10,221 nt of DNA from contig JAKJDA010000070.1 of NCBI GenBank assembly GCA_022706165.1, positions 1-10,221 on the forward strand. Direction: 5' to 3'. The notes under the pieces were generated by a model. That model saw nothing but the letters and a program-made list of their open reading frames with translations. It did no database searches and was not told where the DNA came from. The position numbers were made by a program, and so were the translations under genes. Positions 6,227-10,221 of this stretch are shown here, piece after piece (positions within the stretch are counted from its first letter, which is position 1; each line of letters begins with the position of its first letter). This DNA comes from Candidatus Hydrogenedentota bacterium. GTDB lineage: Bacteria; Hydrogenedentota; Hydrogenedentia; Hydrogenedentales; SLHB01.

Positions 6227-7456
6227 ATGACAAGAGACGTCGTGGTGACAGGGATGGGCGTGATCTCGCCCGCCGGGAACGATAAGGCCACGTTCTGGAA
6301 AAACATCTGCGGGGGATATCCCTGTCCCCGGCTCATCGAACACTTCGACACTTCCGAGCATGCCACCAAGTTCGCCGCCATGGCCCCCGATATCGAAAGC
6401 GAGGAGTTTTCGACCAAGGATATGCGCCGGCGCGACCGCTACACGTTGTTTGCGCTGGCCGCTGGAAAACAGGCGTGGGACCAATCCGGTCTTGACATCA
6501 ATCGCGAGGACCCGTTGCGTTGCGGCGTCATCATGGGCAGCGGCATCGGCGGCTTGAGCACCATTGAAGAACAGGTGACCGTCATGGTGCAGAAGGGACC
6601 GCGCCGCTTATCGCCGCTGATGATCCCAAAATCCCTCAGCAACATGGCCTCCGGCGAAATGGCCATCCGGTTCGGACTCCAAGGTCCCAACAAGGCCATC
6701 GTCACCGCTTGCGCCGCAGGAGCCCAGAGCATTGGCGAAGCGGTCATGCTGATTCGCGCCGGATATGCGGACGTCATGCTCGCGGGCGGGTCCGAGTCCA
6801 CCATCATCCCCTTTGGCGTCGCGGGCTTCTCCTCCATGAAGGCCCTGTCATGCCGCAACGACGATCCCGGACGCGCCAGCCGCCCCTTTGACCTCGATCG
6901 CGATGGCTTCGTGATGGGCGAAGGCGCGGGCGCGCTCGTTCTGGAATCCGAGGAGCATGCGCGGGCGCGCGGCGCCGAGATTCTCGGCGTCGTCGCCGGG
7001 CAAGGCGAGACGGGCGACGCCTACCACATCACCGCGCCCAGGCCAGACGGTTCCGGCGCGGCGGCCGCCATGCGAGCCGCACTCAAGGACGCGGGCATGA
7101 ACCCCGAGGACATCGACTACTACAATGCCCATGGAACCAGCACAAAACTCAACGATATCGCCGAGACCCTTTCGTTGAAGGCCGTGTTCGGGGATCGAAT
7201 GCCTCCCGTCAGTTCGACGAAATCCATGATTGGCCACCTGCTTGGAGCGGCGGGCGCGGTGGAAGCCATCGTGAGTCTGTTGGCCATCCGCGACAACGTC
7301 CTGCCTCCCAATATCAACTATGACACGCCTGATCCCGAGTGCGACGTCAACATCGTCGCCAACGAGGCGCGACCGGCGAAAGTCGACGTGGTCATGTCCA
7401 ATTCGCTGGGATTTGGCGGCCACAACGCTTCGCTCATTCTGAAGCGGTATGCGTGA
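6227..7456 (+). CDS. fabF: Beta-ketoacyl-ACP synthase II
   Basis: FabF condenses malonyl-ACP with acyl-ACP to elongate fatty acids; its substrate carrier is encoded just upstream. With the ATG at 6227 the product is 409 residues, the family's normal size, and opens with DVVVTGMGVISPAGND like other KAS II enzymes. The Cys-His-His triad is visible: Cys162 in VTACAAGAQ, His302 in YNAHGTSTKLND and His337 in STKSMIGHLLGAAGA. The C-terminus SNSLGFGGHNASLILKR is the usual glycine-rich end. The frame is open back to an ATG at 6143, but the extra 28 residues have no family counterpart, so I reject that start. The ribosome site is weak (GGGA, 11 bases before the ATG). Its stop overlaps rnc by eight bases, implying translational coupling. 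Confidence 0.95.
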   Translation: MTRDVVVTGMGVISPAGNDKATFWKNICGGYPCPRLIEHFDTSEHATKFAAMAPDIESEEFSTKDMRRRDRYTLFALAAGKQAWDQSGLDINREDPLRCGVIMGSGIGGLSTIEEQVTVMVQKGPRRLSPLMIPKSLSNMASGEMAIRFGLQGPNKAIVTACAAGAQSIGEAVMLIRAGYADVMLAGGSESTIIPFGVAGFSSMKALSCRNDDPGRASRPFDLDRDGFVMGEGAGALVLESEEHARARGAEILGVVAGQGETGDAYHITAPRPDGSGAAAAMRAALKDAGMNPEDIDYYNAHGTSTKLNDIAETLSLKAVFGDRMPPVSSTKSMIGHLLGAAGAVEAIVSLLAIRDNVLPPNINYDTPDPECDVNIVANEARPAKVDVVMSNSLGFGGHNASLILKRYA

Positions 7457-8204
7457 CGACCCCGAGCGCGCGCGGCTGCTGACCTCCCTGGCGGAGCGTC
7501 TCGGCATCGAGTTTTCCAATCTCGACCTATTGGACCAGGCGCTCACGCATGCTTCCAGCGCTGGCGAAAACGAAGGGCCGCAGTACGACTACGAGACGCT
7601 TGAGTTTCTCGGAGACGCCGTGCTGGGATTGGCCGTGGCCCAGTATCTCTATGAACATGTTCCGGACCGTACGCCGGGCGAATACAGCCGGATGCGCGCA
7701 TCGGTGGTGAACCGCAGGTGTTTGGCGCGCATCGCCCAAACGCTCGCGTTCGCTCCGGCCATCCGCCTCGGCAAAGGCGAAGAGCTTGCCGGCGGACGCC
7801 AGCGGATCGCCCTGTTGGCCGATTGCCTGGAATCGGTCGTCGGGGCCGTTTTCCACGATTGTGGATGGGAAACGGCCCGCGCGTTCATTGAGCGAACGTT
7901 CGTTGCCGAACTTGAGCGCGCCACACAGTCGGATCGGATTTGGGACTTCAAATCGCGACTGCAGCATTATTGTCAGGCGGAACGGATTCCTTTGCCTGTG
8001 TTTGTCGTTGTCCGATCGGAAGGTCCCGATCACCTCAAGGAATTCGAGGTTGAAGTTCAGTTGCGCGGGGAGCCTGTCGGTTGCGGCACGGGCCTGAGCA
8101 AAAAAGAAGCGGAACAAAATGCGGCGCGATCCGCTCTCGATCATGAAGGATTGCTGACCGGTGGCTCCAAATATCCCCTCTGCGAAAGCCGGCTTCGCCC
8201 ATGA
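7449..8204 (+). CDS. rnc: Ribonuclease III
   Basis: RNase III cleaves double-stranded RNA and matures rRNA precursors and some mRNAs as a Mg-dependent dimer. The 251-residue product has the catalytic domain (about 1-150) with the signature YETLEFLGDAVLGL; Glu52 and Asp56 are acidic active-site residues, and Asp125 and Glu128 in LLADCLESVVG complete the site. A double-stranded RNA-binding domain follows (about 165-235), ending in GTGLSKKEAEQNAARSALDH. The C-terminal 15 or so residues are a low-conservation tail. The ATG at 7449 lies inside the fabF end, and its TGA overlaps the next ATG as ATGA, so expression should be coupled to both neighbours. The fabF-rnc order is common in bacteria. Confidence 0.95.
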   Translation: MRDDPERARLLTSLAERLGIEFSNLDLLDQALTHASSAGENEGPQYDYETLEFLGDAVLGLAVAQYLYEHVPDRTPGEYSRMRASVVNRRCLARIAQTLAFAPAIRLGKGEELAGGRQRIALLADCLESVVGAVFHDCGWETARAFIERTFVAELERATQSDRIWDFKSRLQHYCQAERIPLPVFVVVRSEGPDHLKEFEVEVQLRGEPVGCGTGLSKKEAEQNAARSALDHEGLLTGGSKYPLCESRLRP

Positions 8205-10165
8205 TTGACGCGACCGCTGATCCGCATTACAACGTGCGCAACCAGGTGAAACCGCACGCCAGCGCTTGGAACGTCTATAAGCGTTTGCTCGGATATTCGT
8301 GGCGCTACAAAACGCGTCTGGTAACGGCCCTGTTTTTCGCATTGATTGTGGCGTCGTCGTTCACGGTGATGGTTTTCGGGCTAGGCGGAACGGTGAGCGT
8401 CCTCTTCGACAACGAGGCCGAAGTCGCCAAAACCGTCGATCGCTACGTCCACAAAGCTCAAGGCGCCATCGAAAAACTCCCCGCGCCGATCCAATCCCTT
8501 GTGCCCATCGACGTCGCCAGCCTCAACACGCGCGCCGTCGACAAGATTCTTCAGATTCGACGAGATCCCCGCCAAATCATCACGACGCTTCTCCTCATCT
8601 CCTGCGTCACGATAGCGCTTGCTCTGATCGGCGGCGCGGCGCGGTTTCTCCAGGAATATTTTGCGGGCACAATCGGCGCGAACATTTCCGTGACCCTCGG
8701 CCATGAGATGTACGAGAACGTCATGCGCATGTCGCTCCGTTTTTTCGAGCAACACCCGACCGGCGAACTGCTTGCGCGTTTCACGAACGACATTTTCATG
8801 ATCAATCGGGGGTTGGCGAGCGTGTACGTGAAATTGATGCGCGAGCCTGTCAAGGGGGTCTTTTTTCTGGTCGCGGCGCTCACCATCGATTGGAGACTCA
8901 CGTTGCTTGGGCTGTGCGTGCTTCCGCCGACGGCCTACGTGATTGTGCGCGTCGGCAAGCGTTTTAAGAAGAGCGTGCGCCGATCGCTCGAAAAGGTCGC
9001 ATCGATGGCAATGGTCGTTAACGAAACTTTCGGCGGCATCGCGATCGTCAAGGGCTTTTGCATGGAACGCCGCGAGTCAGAGCGGACCTCCGTCGAGCTC
9101 GGCAAACTGCGGCGTTACCTCGTGAAGATGGTGAAGGCGGATGCGCTGGTCGGCCCGCTGGTCGAGATGGTGCTCATCTTGGGCTTGATCGCCTTTGTGC
9201 TGATCAGCGTCCGATCCGTGCTCATTGCCAAGTCGCTCAACGGCGGTCAACTCGTGCAATTGTACCTGTACCTCGGCCTCATGCTCGATCCCGTCCGCAA
9301 ATTGGCCGCGGTCAACAACCTCATCCAGACCAGCGTGGCCAGCGCCGAACGCGTGTTCGCATTCATCGACATGCAAGCCGATATCACGGAGGCCGGACAG
9401 CCGATTGCGTTGCCGCCGCTCCAGCGCGCGCTGGAGTTCGACAACGTCCATTTTTCTTACGACGGCGCGAGCGAGGTGCTGCAAGGCATCAATCTTTACA
9501 TCCGCAAAGGCGAGATGATCGCGATAGTCGGGTTCAGCGGCGCGGGCAAGAGCACCGTGGCGCGTCTCGTGCCGCGGTTTTACGATGTGACCGCCGGGGC
9601 CATCCGCATCGACGGCGTCGACATCCGTCAGGCTTCGTTCGAGAGTCTGCGCGGCCAAATCGGCATCGTAACCCAGGAAACCTTCCTGTTTAACGAGTCC
9701 GTTCGGTGGAATATCGCGTTTGGCCGCTCTGATTTTGCCGAGGATCGCATTCGACAGGCCGCTCGAGCGGCCTACGCCGACGAGTTCATCGAACGCCTGC
9801 CCAAGGGTTACGACACGGTCGTGGGGGAACGCGGCGTCTCGTTGTCCGGCGGTCAGCGCCAACGATTGGCCATTGCACGCGCCATCATCAAGGACCCGGC
9901 GATTTTGATTCTCGACGAGGCGACATCAAGCCTTGATTCCGAGAGTGAGCAGATGATTCAACAGGCCATCGACGAGTTCGTCGTCGGGCGCACCACGATC
10001 GTGATAGCGCACCGCCTGTCGACCGTGCAGCGGGCCGACCGCATCATTGTGCTCGAAGCCGGGCGCATCGTCGAGGAAGGATCGCACCCGCAATTGCTTG
10101 AAAAAGGCGGCATCTACAAGCGGCTCTACGATGTTCAATTCGCAGCGGGAGAAGAACCGGCATGA
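8201..10165 (+). CDS. ABC exporter, fused membrane and ATPase domains, MsbA-like
   Basis: This 654-residue half-transporter has an N-terminal membrane domain (about 25-385) and a C-terminal ATPase domain (about 410-650), and should work as a homodimer in the inner membrane. Hydrophobic segments are visible near 37-60, 126-147, 216-250 and 318-345. The ATPase has Walker A GFSGAGKST (444-452, Lys450), Q-loop Gln492, signature LSGGQ (548-552), Walker B ILILD with Glu573, D-loop SSLD and H-loop His604. The stretch between the first two membrane segments (about 61-125) looks longer than in E. coli MsbA and is charged. Resemblance to lipid A flippases and the neighbouring acpP-fabF genes suggest lipid or lipid A export, but drug or peptide exporters share this fold and the substrate cannot be read from sequence. 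Start and stop both overlap neighbours as ATGA. Confidence 0.9.
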   Translation: MIDATADPHYNVRNQVKPHASAWNVYKRLLGYSWRYKTRLVTALFFALIVASSFTVMVFGLGGTVSVLFDNEAEVAKTVDRYVHKAQGAIEKLPAPIQSLVPIDVASLNTRAVDKILQIRRDPRQIITTLLLISCVTIALALIGGAARFLQEYFAGTIGANISVTLGHEMYENVMRMSLRFFEQHPTGELLARFTNDIFMINRGLASVYVKLMREPVKGVFFLVAALTIDWRLTLLGLCVLPPTAYVIVRVGKRFKKSVRRSLEKVASMAMVVNETFGGIAIVKGFCMERRESERTSVELGKLRRYLVKMVKADALVGPLVEMVLILGLIAFVLISVRSVLIAKSLNGGQLVQLYLYLGLMLDPVRKLAAVNNLIQTSVASAERVFAFIDMQADITEAGQPIALPPLQRALEFDNVHFSYDGASEVLQGINLYIRKGEMIAIVGFSGAGKSTVARLVPRFYDVTAGAIRIDGVDIRQASFESLRGQIGIVTQETFLFNESVRWNIAFGRSDFAEDRIRQAARAAYADEFIERLPKGYDTVVGERGVSLSGGQRQRLAIARAIIKDPAILILDEATSSLDSESEQMIQQAIDEFVVGRTTIVIAHRLSTVQRADRIIVLEAGRIVEEGSHPQLLEKGGIYKRLYDVQFAAGEEPA

Positions 10166-10221
10166 AGTGGCGGACGGCGCTTGCGTCCGTCGCGGCGATG
10201 ACGATCATCGGCGGGTGCGGC
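10162..10221 (+). CDS. Putative lipoprotein, N-terminus only (cut by window edge)
   Basis: An ATG at 10162 overlaps the stop of the ABC exporter as ATGA and opens a frame to the window end (20 codons). The residues form a lipoprotein signal peptide: a short basic start (MKWR), a hydrophobic core (TALASVAAMTII) and a lipobox-like IGGC with Cys19 as the predicted lipidated residue. GGGAGAAGAA lies just upstream as a possible ribosome site. It is probably the next gene of the operon and an envelope protein linked to the exporter. Its family cannot be told from this fragment. Confidence 0.7.
   Translation, partial: MKWRTALASVAAMTIIGGCG

Noticed and set aside
6000..6230. Small gene of 76 codons between acpP and fabF
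   Set aside because: No ribosome binding site, no domain, and it overlaps the fabF start. The region looks non-coding.
7527..8342. Open frame of 271 codons on the minus strand
   Set aside because: Antisense to rnc and the start of the ABC gene; no recognisable motif.
9077..9862. Open frame of 261 codons on the minus strand
   Set aside because: Antisense to the ATPase domain of the ABC exporter; a composition shadow.

Overview
The window is high-GC bacterial chromosome made of housekeeping genes plus one large, broken gene for a secreted protein. Nothing in it is phage-, plasmid- or transposon-like. The lineage is inferred only from style. The secreted protein has an M4 peptidase core, Ig-like and concanavalin-like modules, many calcium-type DxDGDG repeats and a C-terminal dockerin-like doublet. 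This style is typical of Planctomycetota, Hydrogenedentota, Lentisphaerota and similar uncultured groups. A Hydrogenedentota-like bacterium is my best guess, at low confidence. No rRNA or other phylogenetic marker was tested.

Left third, minus strand (1-4241). A gene of about 3.9 kb encodes a signal-peptide-bearing M4 (thermolysin-family) metallopeptidase. It is damaged in two places. The HExxH zinc motif reads HEYVQ, and the frame is lost just after the GGVHHN motif, where two bases appear to be missing. Restoring the frame would give a protein of about 1,300 residues: signal peptide, FTP, PepSY, M4 catalytic domain, an Ig-like fold apparently interrupted by a concanavalin-like domain, three short and six 52-residue DxDGDG repeats, and a dockerin-like C-terminus. 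Twenty-eight bases downstream, on the same strand, starts miaA (tRNA dimethylallyltransferase), cut by the window edge.

Divergent intergenic region (4242-4506). It holds a possible plus-strand terminator-like hairpin and a weak candidate promoter for trpS. No T-box motif is present.

Right two thirds, plus strand (4507-10221). trpS comes first. A 140-bp gap follows, with an extended -10 promoter, an overlapping palindrome, an 18-bp tandem repeat and a very strong Shine-Dalgarno sequence, leading to acpP. After a 266-bp gap with mutually exclusive pairing segments come fabF, rnc, an MsbA-type ABC exporter gene and the first 20 codons of a lipoprotein gene. fabF/rnc, rnc/ABC and ABC/lipoprotein overlap by 8, 4 and 4 bases, so the last four genes look like one translationally coupled operon. 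The acpP-fabF-rnc order is a common bacterial arrangement. The added exporter and lipoprotein suggest lipid or lipid A supply and export to the envelope, which is inference.

I see no defence system, CRISPR array, tRNA, rRNA or mobile element, and no clearly new biological system. The most interesting points are the doubly lesioned secreted peptidase with its nested domain layout, and the two non-coding leaders around acpP and fabF.
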